From assembly GCF_029714305.1 (NCBI RefSeq), contig NZ_CP121647.1, positions 3,616,501-3,680,500 of the forward strand: DNA of 64,000 nt, in the 5' to 3' direction. A model generated the notes under the pieces. That model saw only the letters and a program-made list of their open reading frames with translations, had not been told where the DNA came from and ran no database searches. Position 1 is the stretch's first letter. Each line of letters starts with the position of its first letter. The translations under genes and the position numbers were made by a program. This document shows positions 38,749-47,731 of this stretch, piece after piece. Source of the stretch: Bradyrhizobium sp. CB3481. Its GTDB lineage: Bacteria; Pseudomonadota; Alphaproteobacteria; Rhizobiales; Xanthobacteraceae.

Positions 38749-39609
38749 ATGGCTCGCTCGTTTCCGGTTCGTGCTTTGGTGCTCTCGGCTGCGGCTGTTG
38801 TGCTCTCACCCTTCGGAGGCGAACCGGCGCTGGCCGGCGCCGGCGGGCCGTTTCTCTCCCATCAGGCGCTCTACGAGCTGAAGCTGGTCAAGTCGCGCGG
38901 AACGAATGCGATCTCAGGCGCGCGCGGCCGCATCCTCTACAATTTCTCGGGCAGCGCCTGCGAAGGCTACACATCCGATTTCCGCCAGGTATCGGAACTC
39001 GACAGCGGCGAGGGCAAGCTGACGCTGAGCGATCTGCGTTCGCATTCCTGGGAGGACGGAGCCGGCAAGAGCTATCGCTTCAAGATCGACACGCGGATGA
39101 ACGACGCCGAGTCCCCGCCGGTCGACGGCATCGCGGAGCGGGTCGGCGACCGTATCAAGGTCAAGCTGAAACAGCCGGTCAACAAGACGTTCGACCTCGA
39201 CGGCAAGATCGTGTTTCCGACCGAGCAGATCCAGCACATCATCGCCGCTGCCCGCGAAGGCAAATCGGTGCTGGAGCTGATGGTCTATGACGGCTCCGAT
39301 AATGGCGAGAAGGTCTACAACACGCTCTCGGTGATCGGGCAGCCGATCCCGGGCACCCGCAACATCACGACGCCCGATCCGTCGACCGACAACGACCAGA
39401 TGAAGGCGCTGACCCGCTGGCCGGTGACCGTGAGCTATTACGACCGCGACGCCAAGGCGAAGGAAGGCGAGCAGACGCCGGTCTACGCGATGTCGTTCGA
39501 ATTGTTCGAGAACGGCGTCTCCCGCGCGCTGGTGCTCGATTACAACGATTTCGTGATCGCCGGCGCGATGGGCCGCTTCGACGTCCGGGACGCCAAGCCG
39601 TGCAAATGA
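38749..39609 (+). CDS. eipB: cell envelope integrity protein EipB (DUF1849)
   Basis: 286 residues with signal peptide (about 1-28, ending PALAGAG). The mature part has the DUF1849/EipB spiral-barrel pattern: SHQALYELKLVKSRGTNAISG, GRILYNFSGSACEGYTSDFRQV, PVTVSYYD and LVLDYNDFVIAGAMGRFDV. Two cysteines, in SACEGY and KPCK near the C-terminus, match the conserved disulfide. In Brucella EipB is periplasmic and needed for envelope stability. It stands alone downstream of a divergent RidA gene. Confidence 0.92.
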   Translation: MARSFPVRALVLSAAAVVLSPFGGEPALAGAGGPFLSHQALYELKLVKSRGTNAISGARGRILYNFSGSACEGYTSDFRQVSELDSGEGKLTLSDLRSHSWEDGAGKSYRFKIDTRMNDAESPPVDGIAERVGDRIKVKLKQPVNKTFDLDGKIVFPTEQIQHIIAAAREGKSVLELMVYDGSDNGEKVYNTLSVIGQPIPGTRNITTPDPSTDNDQMKALTRWPVTVSYYDRDAKAKEGEQTPVYAMSFELFENGVSRALVLDYNDFVIAGAMGRFDVRDAKPCK

Positions 39610-39670
39610 CGGCTCCGTCGAACCGCGCGCCGGGAGACTGCGCGGGGGCGTCTCAAACGTTCAGTTGATT

Positions 39671-39889
39671 TCATCCGCGCGTAAAGTCGCCGGGCTTCAA
39701 TCCGAGCGCTTTGACTGCTGGCTCCGGAAGCGGCCCCCAGGCTTCGACCCTTTCGTTCGGGGCCATCATTGCTGCGATAACTGCCTCGGCCTTTGCCGGG
39801 TCGCGTTCAGCCACATAGTAGACCGAGCGAACGGGCGCACCGCCTCCCAACGGTTCAGTTGTTACGAGGACAACGTGACCATTTGCCAT
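39671..39889 (-). CDS. small hypothetical protein
   Basis: 72 residues from the ATG that gives MANGHVVLVTTEPLGGGAPV; a longer frame reaches 40012 but has irregular composition. The segment RDPAKAEAVIAAMMAPNERVEAWGPLPEPAVKALGLKPG has regular helix/turn character and looks genuinely coding. Family not recognised. Convergent with eipB and divergent from the 2-oxoacid dehydrogenase genes. Confidence 0.65.
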   Translation of the reverse strand: MANGHVVLVTTEPLGGGAPVRSVYYVAERDPAKAEAVIAAMMAPNERVEAWGPLPEPAVKALGLKPGDFTRG

Positions 39890-40053
39890 GCCTTTTAATA
39901 TATGACTGAATGGTGCCGTTTCCACGATGGTAAAGGCCGCCCGCGAGCGCGGTGCAGCAACGGACATGCGAGATGGGCGCGTCCATCTTGTATTGTTCCG
40001 GACCAGCACCAATTACGAATTGTGGGATGCAGAATCGCTCCGGGAGCGAGGAC

Positions 40054-41154
40054 GTGGCCAGCAAAAAAATGGCGGACGGAGGACTTCCGGTCATCGCGCG
40101 CTTTGAGGTGCGCCACCGCAATTATATCGCGCCTGACGGCTCGATTAAGCGGCCGCTCCCCGCATTCGCCTCCGATGCCGGCCTCCTCACTGCGCTCTAT
40201 CGAGCGATGATGCTGCTGCGCAACTTTGACCGAAAGGCTGTTGCATTGCAGCGCACCGGCCGGCTTGGGACCTATGCCGTTTCGCTCGGCCAGGAGGCGG
40301 TATCGGTTGGCGTAGCCAGTGCGATGCGCGAAGAGGACGTTCTGTTGCCCTCTTATCGTGACAATGGCGCGCTGATCTGGCGAGGGGTCAAGCTCGAGGA
40401 AATTCTGCTGTTCTGGGGTGGGGACGAGCGCGGCAATTGCTTCTCTGGACCTCTCGAGGATTTCCCGTTCTGCGTTCCAGTGGGATCGCAGGCGCCGCAA
40501 GCCGCGGGCGTTGCCTATGCCTTCAAGCTGCGCAAGCAGCCGCGTGTCGCCGTGTGCATGTTCGGCGATGGCGCCACCTCGAAGGGTGACGTCTACGAGG
40601 CGATGAATTTCGCCGGGGTGCACAAGCTGCCGGTCGTGTTCGTCGCCACCAACAATCAATGGGCTATTTCGGTCCCGTTGCGGCTACAGACCGGTTGCGA
40701 AACACTGGCGCAGAAAGCCATTGCGGCTGGCTTTATCGGCGAGGAGGTGGACGGCAGCGATGTTGTGGCGATACGCGCCGCGGCCGAAGCTGCCATCGCC
40801 GCCGCCCGTGACGGCCAGGGCCCGCGCTTCATCGAGGCGGTCACCTACCGGCTCGGCGATCACACGACCTCCGATGATGCGCTACGCTATCGTTCGGCTG
40901 ACGAAGTCCAGGCTCGCTGGAAGGAAGAGCCGATTACGCGCCTGAGGAGCTATCTCGTCGGTCAAAAAATGTGGAGCAAGGCGCAGGAAGAACAGCTCGC
41001 CGCGGAGTGTCATGAGCGCGTCGAGGCGGCGGTCGAGCGCTACCTGGCAACCGAGCCACGCCGGCCCGAATCCATGTTCGATCATCTCTATGCCGATCTG
41101 CCTGAGGTCTACGCCGCGCAGCGCCGTGAACTTGCGGGAGATGGCGATGTCTGA
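40054..41154 (+). CDS. 2-oxoacid dehydrogenase E1 component, alpha subunit (pyruvate or branched-chain type)
   Basis: 366 residues from a GTG with GGGAG 7 bases upstream; ATGs at 40027 and 40069 are alternatives. The thiamine diphosphate motif GDGATSKGDVYEAMNFAG...NN is intact, and there is the phosphorylation-loop-type YRLGDHTTSDDALRYRS. The pattern RTGRLGTYAVSLGQEAVSVG is typical of Pdh/Bkd E1 alpha in the alpha2beta2 class. It decarboxylates the 2-oxoacid and transfers the acyl group to lipoate on E2. Substrate, pyruvate or branched-chain keto acid, cannot be decided. E1 beta overlaps it by 8 bp. Confidence 0.9.
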   Translation: MASKKMADGGLPVIARFEVRHRNYIAPDGSIKRPLPAFASDAGLLTALYRAMMLLRNFDRKAVALQRTGRLGTYAVSLGQEAVSVGVASAMREEDVLLPSYRDNGALIWRGVKLEEILLFWGGDERGNCFSGPLEDFPFCVPVGSQAPQAAGVAYAFKLRKQPRVAVCMFGDGATSKGDVYEAMNFAGVHKLPVVFVATNNQWAISVPLRLQTGCETLAQKAIAAGFIGEEVDGSDVVAIRAAAEAAIAAARDGQGPRFIEAVTYRLGDHTTSDDALRYRSADEVQARWKEEPITRLRSYLVGQKMWSKAQEEQLAAECHERVEAAVERYLATEPRRPESMFDHLYADLPEVYAAQRRELAGDGDV

Positions 41155-42127
41155 GGTGACGTTGGTCGAAGCCGTCAATCTGGCGCTCGCCCGCGCGATG
41201 GAGGATGATCCTGATGTCGTCGTGCTCGGCGAAGATGTCGGCATCAATGGGGGAGTCTTCCGCGCGACCGTGGGGCTGCAAGCGCGTTTCGGCCCGGAGC
41301 GCGTCCTCGATACGCCGCTTGCCGAACTCCTGATCAGCGGGCTCTGCGTTGGCATGGCGGCGCAAGGGTTGAAGCCTGTTGGCGAGATCCAGTTCATGGG
41401 ATTTCTGTATCCCTGCATCGATCAATTGGTGAACCACGCATCCCGAATCCGCAACCGCACCCAGGGGCGGCTCACCTGTCCAATGGTTCTGCGCACGCCG
41501 CATGGCGCCGGCATTCGCGCCCCCGAGCATCATTCCGAAAGCACCGAGGCGATGCTCGCCCATATTCCCGGCTTGCGCGTTGTCATTCCCTCGTCGCCGG
41601 AGCGTGCTTACGGACTGCTGCTCGCCGCGATCCGCGATCCCGATCCGGTAGTGTTTCTGGAGCCGACCCGCATCTACCGCGCGGCGAAAGGCGAAGTGGA
41701 CGACAACGGCGAGGCCTTGCCGCTGGATGTCGCCTTTGTCCTGCGGGAAGGCCGTGACGTCACGCTGATAAGCTGGGGTGCGATGCTGAAGGAAACCATG
41801 GCGGGGGCCGACGCGCTGGTTGCTGACGGCATCGCCGCCGAGGTCATCGATCTCGCCACGCTCAAGCCCTACGATGAAGCCACGGTGCTCGGTTCGGTCG
41901 CAAAAACCGGACGTTGCGTCATTGTGCACGAGGCGACGCGCACCGGCGGATTCGGAGCCGAGATCGCCGCGCTGATCGCCGAGCGAGCCCTGACTTCGCT
42001 GCTCGCACCTGTGGCTCGCGTCACGGGCTACGACACGGTGATTCCGATGGCGCGGCTTGAGCAGCATATGATGCCATCGGTCGGTCGTATCGTCACGGCC
42101 GCGCGAAAGGCCTGCCAGTACAGTTGA
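41147..42127 (+). CDS. 2-oxoacid dehydrogenase E1 component, beta subunit
   Basis: 326 residues from an ATG with GGGAG 6 bases upstream, overlapping the alpha-subunit stop. Typical E1 beta features: VTLVEAVNLALARAMEDDPDVVVLGEDVG, PLAELLISGLCVGMAAQGLKPVGEIQF, SRIRNRTQGRLTCPMVLRTP, HSESTEAMLAHIPGLRVVIPSSP. It pairs with the alpha subunit to form the TPP site. Followed 19 bp later by the E2 gene. Confidence 0.93.
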   Translation: MSEVTLVEAVNLALARAMEDDPDVVVLGEDVGINGGVFRATVGLQARFGPERVLDTPLAELLISGLCVGMAAQGLKPVGEIQFMGFLYPCIDQLVNHASRIRNRTQGRLTCPMVLRTPHGAGIRAPEHHSESTEAMLAHIPGLRVVIPSSPERAYGLLLAAIRDPDPVVFLEPTRIYRAAKGEVDDNGEALPLDVAFVLREGRDVTLISWGAMLKETMAGADALVADGIAAEVIDLATLKPYDEATVLGSVAKTGRCVIVHEATRTGGFGAEIAALIAERALTSLLAPVARVTGYDTVIPMARLEQHMMPSVGRIVTAARKACQYS

Positions 42128-42146
42128 TTTCCAGCGGACTTGTCCC

Positions 42147-43247
42147 ATGCGCCAGTTCGTATTGCCGGATCTGGGAGAGGGCCTCGAAGAGGCGGAGATC
42201 GTGAACTGGTATGTCAACGAAGGCGATCACGTCGTCACCGATCAGCCGTTGGTTTCCGTCGAGACTGACAAGGCCGTCGTCGAAGTGCCGTCGCCGTCGA
42301 GCGGACGTATCCAGCACCTGTTCGGCGCCAAGGGAGATGTCGTCAAGGTCGGCGCGCCACTCGTGGAGTTTGCTGAAGGTCCCGAGCAAGATACCGGTAC
42401 AATCGTCGGCGAACTAGGCCCTGGCGAGTCACTGGTTGCAGCAGCAACACCTTCCAGGCGAACGGCCGAACAGAAGGGGCAGGTTTTTCCGGCGGTACGT
42501 GCGCTCGCACGCAAGCTCGATGTCGATCTCGATCTCGTCGAAGCCACCGGCCCCGACGGCACCATCACGCGTGGGGATGTAGAACGTGCTGCAAGGAGTT
42601 TGTCCCAAAGCGGGCCTGCCGAACCCTTGCGCGGTTTGCGGCGCGCGATGGCCCAGCGCATGACGGCGGCTCATGCCGAGATCGTCCCGGCCGGTGTCAC
42701 CGATGAGGCCGATATCGACGATTGGCGAACCGGTGAGGATGTGACGATCCGACTGGTGCGCGCGATCGCTGCCGCCTGCAAGGCTGAGCCTGCGCTCAAT
42801 GCCTGGTACAATTCCGGCGCGGGTGAACGGCGTCTGATCGATCGCATCGATCTCGGCATCGCCGTTGATACCGGGGGCGGCCTTATCGTTCCTGTGTTGC
42901 GCAATGTCGCAGAGCGGGATGTATCAGACCTGCGGACCGGGCTTGACCGGATGCGGGCTGACGCCGTCGCGCGCTCGATACCTCCGGGAGAGCTGCGCGG
43001 AGCGACGATTACACTGTCGAACTTTGGGATGATCGGAGGCCGTTTCGCAAGTCTGATCGTCGTACCGCCACAAGTGGCGATCATAGGCGCCGGTCGGATT
43101 ACCCAAGGGGTGGTTGCGTACCGAGGCCAGCCGGCGGTGAGGCGCGTGCTGCCATTGTCGCTGACTTTCGACCATCGCGTCGTGACAGGCGGCGAAGCTG
43201 CTCGCTTCCTGGTAGCGCTCAAGGCGGACCTTGAGCAGTTTTCGTGA
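42147..43247 (+). CDS. dihydrolipoamide acyltransferase (E2 component)
   Basis: 366 residues. The lipoyl domain (1-80) has the lipoylated Lys in SVETDKAV (K42). A hinge leads to the peripheral subunit-binding domain (about 110-150, FPAVRALARKLDVDLDLVEATGPDG). The catalytic domain ends in SLTFDHRVVTGGEAA with His343 and the usual aspartate-proton-relay region. Length is a little short for the family because of a brief linker. An E3 (dihydrolipoamide dehydrogenase) gene is missing here, so E3 must come from elsewhere. Confidence 0.93.
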   Translation: MRQFVLPDLGEGLEEAEIVNWYVNEGDHVVTDQPLVSVETDKAVVEVPSPSSGRIQHLFGAKGDVVKVGAPLVEFAEGPEQDTGTIVGELGPGESLVAAATPSRRTAEQKGQVFPAVRALARKLDVDLDLVEATGPDGTITRGDVERAARSLSQSGPAEPLRGLRRAMAQRMTAAHAEIVPAGVTDEADIDDWRTGEDVTIRLVRAIAAACKAEPALNAWYNSGAGERRLIDRIDLGIAVDTGGGLIVPVLRNVAERDVSDLRTGLDRMRADAVARSIPPGELRGATITLSNFGMIGGRFASLIVVPPQVAIIGAGRITQGVVAYRGQPAVRRVLPLSLTFDHRVVTGGEAARFLVALKADLEQFS

Positions 43248-43331
43248 GACAGCCGCGCGGGCGGGGCTGTATGGGCATATTGAGATTCGACAAGGATACC
43301 TCCATATCATTTCGATAAGGGAGTCCTTGCT

Positions 43332-44729
43332 GTGCAGAACGTACAGGCGACTCTTGCTGCGGTCGCCGCCGCGGTAGCCCTGGCTGTTTCCTCCCTTGCC
43401 GCCGCGGCGGGGGAGAACGACGGCAAGCTCGCGCTGACTATTTCCGTGGACGGAGCGATCGGACCGGCGACGGCCCGTTACGTCAAAGACGCGCTGACCA
43501 AGGCAGCCGAGCGGCGTGCCGAGGTTGTCGTTCTGCGCATGAATACGCCGGGCGGCCTCGCAACCAGCATGCGCGAGATTATCGCAGACGTGCTGGCCTC
43601 GCGCGTGCCCGTCATCGGCTACGTTGCGCCGTCCGGGGCCCATGCGGCCAGCGCCGGAACCTACATCCTCTACGCCACGCATATCGCGGCGATGGCGCCG
43701 GGCACCAATCTCGGAGCGGCGACGCCGGTGCAGATTGGCGGACCGCTGCCGGGCCTGCCGGACGCTACCCCTGACAAGAGCGACAAGGAGAAGAAGGACG
43801 GCAAGGACGAGAAGCCGAAGACGAAGGACTCTATGATGGCGAAGGCGACCAACGATGCCGTCGCCTTGATCCGCAGTCTTGCCGAGTTACGCGGCCGCAA
43901 TGCCGATTGGGCGGAGAAGGCGGTGCGGGAGGCCGCCAGTCTTTCCGCCAATGCCGCATTGCAGGAGAAAGTCATCGACCTCATCGCGCGCGATCAGGAC
44001 GAACTGCTCAGGCAGATCGATGGTCGCGCGGTCGAGATCGCGGGCGAGACGCGGCATCTGGCGACGAGGGACGCCGCGCGTGAAGCGATGGATGCTGGAT
44101 GGATCGTACGATTTCTCAGGGTGATCACCGATCCCAACATTGCTTTCATTCTGATGCTGGTCGGCATCTACGGCCTGATTTTCGAACTTTCTTCGCCTGG
44201 TGCGGTCGCGCCCGGAGTGATCGGCACGATCTGTCTGCTGCTAGGCCTTTATGCGCTCAATATGCTGCCTATCAACTATGCGGGCCTCGGCCTGATCCTG
44301 TTAGGGATCACGCTCCTGGTCATCGAAGCCTTCAACCCGACCGTGGTGCTCGGTCTTGGCGGGATCATCGCATTCGTGCTCGGAGCAGTGATGCTGTTCG
44401 AGATCGAAGCGCCCGGATACCACCTGTCATGGTGGACCATCGGCATCGCGGCGGCGATATTTATCGGCTTGATTTTGGTCGTACTCGGTTCGCTTTGGCG
44501 CGCTCGAAAAGGTCCCGTACGGCTCGGCGCGCAAGCCATGCGCGGGCTGTCAGCCGAAATCCTCGACTGGTCCGAGAGCGAAGGCCACGTCTTCACCCAG
44601 GGCGAGCGCTGGCAGGCCCGCGGCACCGAAACCTTCAAGCCCGGTGACGTGGTCGAGGTGGCCAACGTCGTCGATTTGACGCTCGTCGTACGCCGGCCGG
44701 TACTGACCGCCCGCAAAGGAGGTACGTGA
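43332..44729 (+). CDS. NfeD family membrane-bound serine protease
   Basis: 465 residues from a GTG start. A signal peptide (about 1-26) leads into a ClpP-like protease domain: [15 protein letters not shown] (about 70-84) and [12 protein letters not shown] with Ser107 as likely nucleophile. Three to four TM helices follow (about 265-400), then a C-terminal OB-fold NfeD domain (about 405-465). NfeD proteases cleave the C-terminus of their partner slipin. The slipin gene overlaps its stop codon. Confidence 0.9.
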   Translation: MQNVQATLAAVAAAVALAVSSLAAAAGENDGKLALTISVDGAIGPATARYVKDALTKAAERRAEVVVLRMNTPGGLATSMREIIADVLASRVPVIGYVAPSGAHAASAGTYILYATHIAAMAPGTNLGAATPVQIGGPLPGLPDATPDKSDKEKKDGKDEKPKTKDSMMAKATNDAVALIRSLAELRGRNADWAEKAVREAASLSANAALQEKVIDLIARDQDELLRQIDGRAVEIAGETRHLATRDAAREAMDAGWIVRFLRVITDPNIAFILMLVGIYGLIFELSSPGAVAPGVIGTICLLLGLYALNMLPINYAGLGLILLGITLLVIEAFNPTVVLGLGGIIAFVLGAVMLFEIEAPGYHLSWWTIGIAAAIFIGLILVVLGSLWRARKGPVRLGAQAMRGLSAEILDWSESEGHVFTQGERWQARGTETFKPGDVVEVANVVDLTLVVRRPVLTARKGGT

Positions 44730-45493
44730 TGATGCTTGATTACTTGACTTATGGGGCGCTGGCGATCGCCGTGGTCCTGTTTCTGTCCTCCGCCATTCGC
44801 ATCCTGCGGGAATACGAGCGAGGCGTCGTGTTCACGCTCGGTCGCTTCACCGGTGTGAAGGGTCCGGGATTCATCATCCTGATTCCGGTCGTGCAGCAGA
44901 TGGTGAAGGTCGATCTCAGGGTGATGGTGCAGGTCGTGCCGCCCCAGGACGTGATTTCGCGCGACAACGTTTCAGTGAAGGTCAATGCCGTTCTTTACTT
45001 CCGCATCATCGATCCCGAGCGCGCCATCATCAAGGTCGGCGATTACATGTCCGCGACCAGCCAGCTGGCGCAGACCACACTGCGCTCGGTGCTGGGCAAG
45101 CACGAACTGGATGAGATGCTTGCCGAACGGGACCGGCTTAACGCCGACGTCCAGGAGATCCTCGATCAGCAGACCGATGTCTGGGGCATCAAGGTCACCA
45201 CCGTCGAGATCAAGGATGTCGATCTCAATGAAACCATGGTGCGCGCGATTGCCAAGCAGGCCGAGGCGGAGCGGTTGCGGCGCGCCAAAGTGATCAATGC
45301 GATGGGCGAGCAGCAAGCCGCCGAGAAGCTCGTCGAGGCCGGCCTGACGCTGGCGCGGGAGCCGCAGGCGATGCAATTGCGCTATTTCGCGGCGCTGCAC
45401 GACATTGCCGGCGAGCGATCCTCGACCGTGGTGTTTCCGCTGCCGATGGACTTGCTCGGCCATGTGACAGGGAGGCGGAGCGAAGCGACTTGA
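44729..45493 (+). CDS. slipin family protein (SPFH/stomatin)
   Basis: 254 residues from an ATG with AAAGGAGG 6 bases upstream. One N-terminal TM hairpin (about 5-25) is followed by the SPFH domain: [79 protein letters not shown]-terminal helix ([14 protein letters not shown]) drives oligomerisation. Slipins form membrane scaffolds and pair with NfeD for membrane-protein quality control. The start overlaps the NfeD stop codon, so the two are translationally coupled. Confidence 0.94.
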   Translation: MMLDYLTYGALAIAVVLFLSSAIRILREYERGVVFTLGRFTGVKGPGFIILIPVVQQMVKVDLRVMVQVVPPQDVISRDNVSVKVNAVLYFRIIDPERAIIKVGDYMSATSQLAQTTLRSVLGKHELDEMLAERDRLNADVQEILDQQTDVWGIKVTTVEIKDVDLNETMVRAIAKQAEAERLRRAKVINAMGEQQAAEKLVEAGLTLAREPQAMQLRYFAALHDIAGERSSTVVFPLPMDLLGHVTGRRSEAT

Positions 45494-45613
45494 CTGTGGT
45501 CGTTTGTCGAAAGCCATTTGCTGCTGCCGACCGAAGGGCCGGGAGCGCTGATCGATGCCGCCGAACATTCGGTTGGAAGGTTCGGCGGCATCTGACAACC
45601 AGGGAGAGCCACG

Positions 45614-45907
45614 ATGGCAACTTATGTTGTACTTGGCAACTTCACCGACCAGGGAATCCGCAATGCCAAGGAATCGCCGAGGCGGGCCGAGGCTTTCAAG
45701 AAGACGGCCGAGACCTTCGGAGTGACCGTAAAAGAGCTGTTCTGGACCCAGGGTCGGTATGACGTTGTGACAATCCTCGAGGCGCCCGACGAATTTGCCG
45801 CCATGACGCTTAGTTTGAGTCTTGGCGCCTTGGGCAATGTTCGCACCGAGTCGTTGCGAGCCTTCTCGGCGGCGGACATGACGAAGGTTGTCGAGAAGAT
45901 GCTCTGA
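45614..45907 (+). CDS. GYD domain-containing protein
   Basis: 97 residues with the GYD pattern: YVVLGNFTDQGIRNAKESPRRAEAFKKTAETFGV, ELFWTQGRYDVVTILEAPD. The family is related to dimeric ferredoxin-like barrels; function unknown. GGGAGAG precedes the ATG by 6 bases. It follows the slipin gene by 120 bp on the same strand. Confidence 0.88.
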   Translation: MATYVVLGNFTDQGIRNAKESPRRAEAFKKTAETFGVTVKELFWTQGRYDVVTILEAPDEFAAMTLSLSLGALGNVRTESLRAFSAADMTKVVEKML

Positions 45908-45937
45908 CGGCGGCGGACAGGCTGCCGTCAGCGGTCA

Positions 45938-46819
45938 TTACCTCAGCGGCAAAAACAGCTCCGCGACCGCCTCATGTTCCGGCACGTCCGGGAAGAACGA
46001 AAGCCGCTGGCAATAGATCGGGAAGTCGCGTGTTTCCTCGCCGCTGGCCGGAAGCCAGTCGCGATAAAGGTAGAGTGCGGCGGGTTCCAGATTGTCGGTG
46101 TTGCCGACGACGCGCAGCACTGCGCAACGTCCGCCTGGGATCTCGCCGGCTCTGACCTGCTCGCCGTTCGTCTCGATCGGCTGGTCGGTCCCGACACAAA
46201 GGTCCACGCTATAATCGGCAGGCGACGCAGGACGCCGCTCGGAACGCCAGACATTGAAGGTCGGACTTGTCTTGGGGTGCAGGCCAGCGGCCTTGCGCCA
46301 CGTGATAAACCGCTGGATGGTGGCGCCGAGCGTCGCCGGGTCGCCCCGATGCTCCATGATCGCCACCGGCGTGGCAGGCACATCACGAATCGTCACGTCG
46401 TCGGTAGTAAAAGTTCTCTGCATGAGCTTGCTCCTGGCGTTGTCGAGAGGCCCGAAGGCCGCAAGCCACGGCTCCCAGTCGGGAGACTTCCGGAACGACG
46501 AAGGGGATTGCCCGAACCGTTGCCGAAAGGCGCGGGCGAAGGCATCCGGTGCATCGTAACCGGCATCCATCGCTATATCAGTGACGCTTTGGGCATCCCC
46601 GTAGGCCAGCCGGTACGAAGCGCGCTTCATGCGGGCGAGCTGGATATAGCGATGCACGGACAGACCGAAGGTCGCCGTGAACTGCCGGTGGAAATGATAT
46701 TTCGAGTAGGCTGCGACGCTGCTCAGCGCGTCCAGGTCCAGATCGTCGTCCAGATGCCGGTCTATGTGATCCAGCACCCGCTGCATCCGGGCATGGTAGT
46801 TTTGAAGCGCCGCCTTCAT
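45938..46819 (-). CDS. AraC family regulator with GyrI-like effector-binding domain
   Basis: 293 residues from the ATG preceded by GAAGGAAAG; upstream codons to 46894 are probably untranslated. The AraC-type double HTH is N-terminal (about 5-105): HLDDDLDLDALSSVAAYSKYHFHRQFTATFG and SVTDIAMDAGYDAPDAFARAFRQRFGQSP. The C-terminal half (about 120-290) is a GyrI-like small-molecule-binding domain. This order, HTH first, is that of Rob/MarA-type regulators that sense xenobiotics. No target is adjacent except the GYD gene. Confidence 0.92.
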   Translation of the reverse strand: MKAALQNYHARMQRVLDHIDRHLDDDLDLDALSSVAAYSKYHFHRQFTATFGLSVHRYIQLARMKRASYRLAYGDAQSVTDIAMDAGYDAPDAFARAFRQRFGQSPSSFRKSPDWEPWLAAFGPLDNARSKLMQRTFTTDDVTIRDVPATPVAIMEHRGDPATLGATIQRFITWRKAAGLHPKTSPTFNVWRSERRPASPADYSVDLCVGTDQPIETNGEQVRAGEIPGGRCAVLRVVGNTDNLEPAALYLYRDWLPASGEETRDFPIYCQRLSFFPDVPEHEAVAELFLPLR

Positions 46820-46924
46820 CGTTCTTTCCTTCGTGGCAGCACCAGTTAAGCGTACGTAGACATGACGTGCTCGACCGATCTTGCGGTTTGTCACGCTCGC
46901 AGTTCATCGCCAAGGACGGTTTAC

Positions 46925-47103
46925 GGGCACGCCCAATTTATGGATGAGAGGCTCTGCCGCGAGCGCAATCTGATCGAGCGGTTCTTTTCCAAGCTGAAGC
47001 ACTTTCCGCCGTTCCGCCATACGCCATGACAAACTCGCCGCCATTTTCTCGCCATGTTCCAGCTCGCCTCGTTGCGGCCGTGACGGCGCGCTTAAGAGCC
47101 TAC
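46925..47103 (+). pseudogene. decayed IS5-type transposase C-terminal fragment
   Basis: Translation from 46940 gives RERNLIERFFSKLKHF, the DDE-region helix of IS5-family transposases. An extra T then shifts frame: the continuing match reads RHDKLAA in the next frame. A one-base loss shifts it again: AMFQLASLRP*RRA*ES compares well with the usual LAMIQLASIRLWLRAYES ending, but has two stop codons. Only the C-terminal 50-60 residues remain, no inverted repeats are evident. It lies between the AraC gene and a RidA gene. Confidence 0.8.
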
Positions 47104-47188
47104 GGCCTTGCCTGTGCGAGAGCGCTGGCCGAGAGCGCCGGACCCGGCTACGCTTGCTGCTCATCACGCACGTCAGGGAGGCGCAAAC

Positions 47189-47590
47189 ATGAGCAAGATC
47201 GAGAAACTTCGACCGAGCGGACTTCACAACAATCCGGCTTACTCCCACGCCGTCACGGCTTCCGGCGCGCGCACCATCTATCTCTCGGGGCAGGTCTCCA
47301 CCGACGAGGAGGGACGGGTGGTCGGCGAGGGCGATATCGCCGCGCAGACCACGCAGGTGATGACCAACATCGGCCTGGCGCTGAAGGCCGCCGGCGCCAG
47401 CTATGGCGACATCGTGAAGATTACGACCTATGTCGTCGGTTACAAGCCGGAACTTCGCCCCGTCATCGGCAAGGCGCGCTCGGCCTTCTTTGAAGGCATG
47501 GACCCGCCTGCAAGCACGCTCGTCGGCGTCTCAGCGCTGGCGGCGCCGGAATGGCTGATCGAGATCGAGGCGGTGGCCGTGGTGGACTGA
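47189..47590 (+). CDS. RidA family protein
   Basis: 133 residues, preceded by GGGAGGC. Key segments are YSHAVTASGARTIYLSGQVSTDEEGRVVGEGD, QTTQVMTNIGLALKAAGASYGDIVKITTYVV and PPASTLVGVSALAAPEWLIEIEAVAVVD. The position of the catalytic Arg before the substrate-binding loop is not conserved (PPASTLVGVSAL has Ser-Thr where RidA has Arg-Thr), so this paralogue may have a different ligand. The second RidA-type gene in this window. Confidence 0.88.
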   Translation: MSKIEKLRPSGLHNNPAYSHAVTASGARTIYLSGQVSTDEEGRVVGEGDIAAQTTQVMTNIGLALKAAGASYGDIVKITTYVVGYKPELRPVIGKARSAFFEGMDPPASTLVGVSALAAPEWLIEIEAVAVVD

Positions 47591-47600
47591 CGCCGTCTCC

Positions 47601-47717
47601 GTCATTGCGAGGAGCGAAGCGACGAAGCAATCCAGCTATGCCCGTGCGGTGAGGTGGATTGCTTCGCGGAGCCTGTCATCGGGCGCGCATTCGCGCGACC
47701 CGTTGGCTCGCAATGAC
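47601..47717. repeat. Bradyrhizobium-type intergenic repeat (GTCATTGCGAG family)
   Basis: Begins GTCATTGCGAGGAGCGAAGC and ends CTCGCAATGAC, with the internal pair GAAGCAATCC / GGATTGCTTCG. It fills the gap between RidA and dinB stop codons. A second copy of the same family is at 57027-57109. Confidence 0.82.
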
Positions 47718-47731
47718 GGGGAGAGAGCGGA

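Noticed and set aside
40934-42217. Open reverse-strand frame of 427 codons over the E1 beta gene
   Set aside because: Same reason: E1 beta motifs are clear on the forward strand.
46820-46924. Extension of the IS5 remnant upstream toward the AraC gene
   Set aside because: The preceding bases do not show the usual YLYRARN lead-in or terminal inverted repeats, so I limit the remnant to the supported part.
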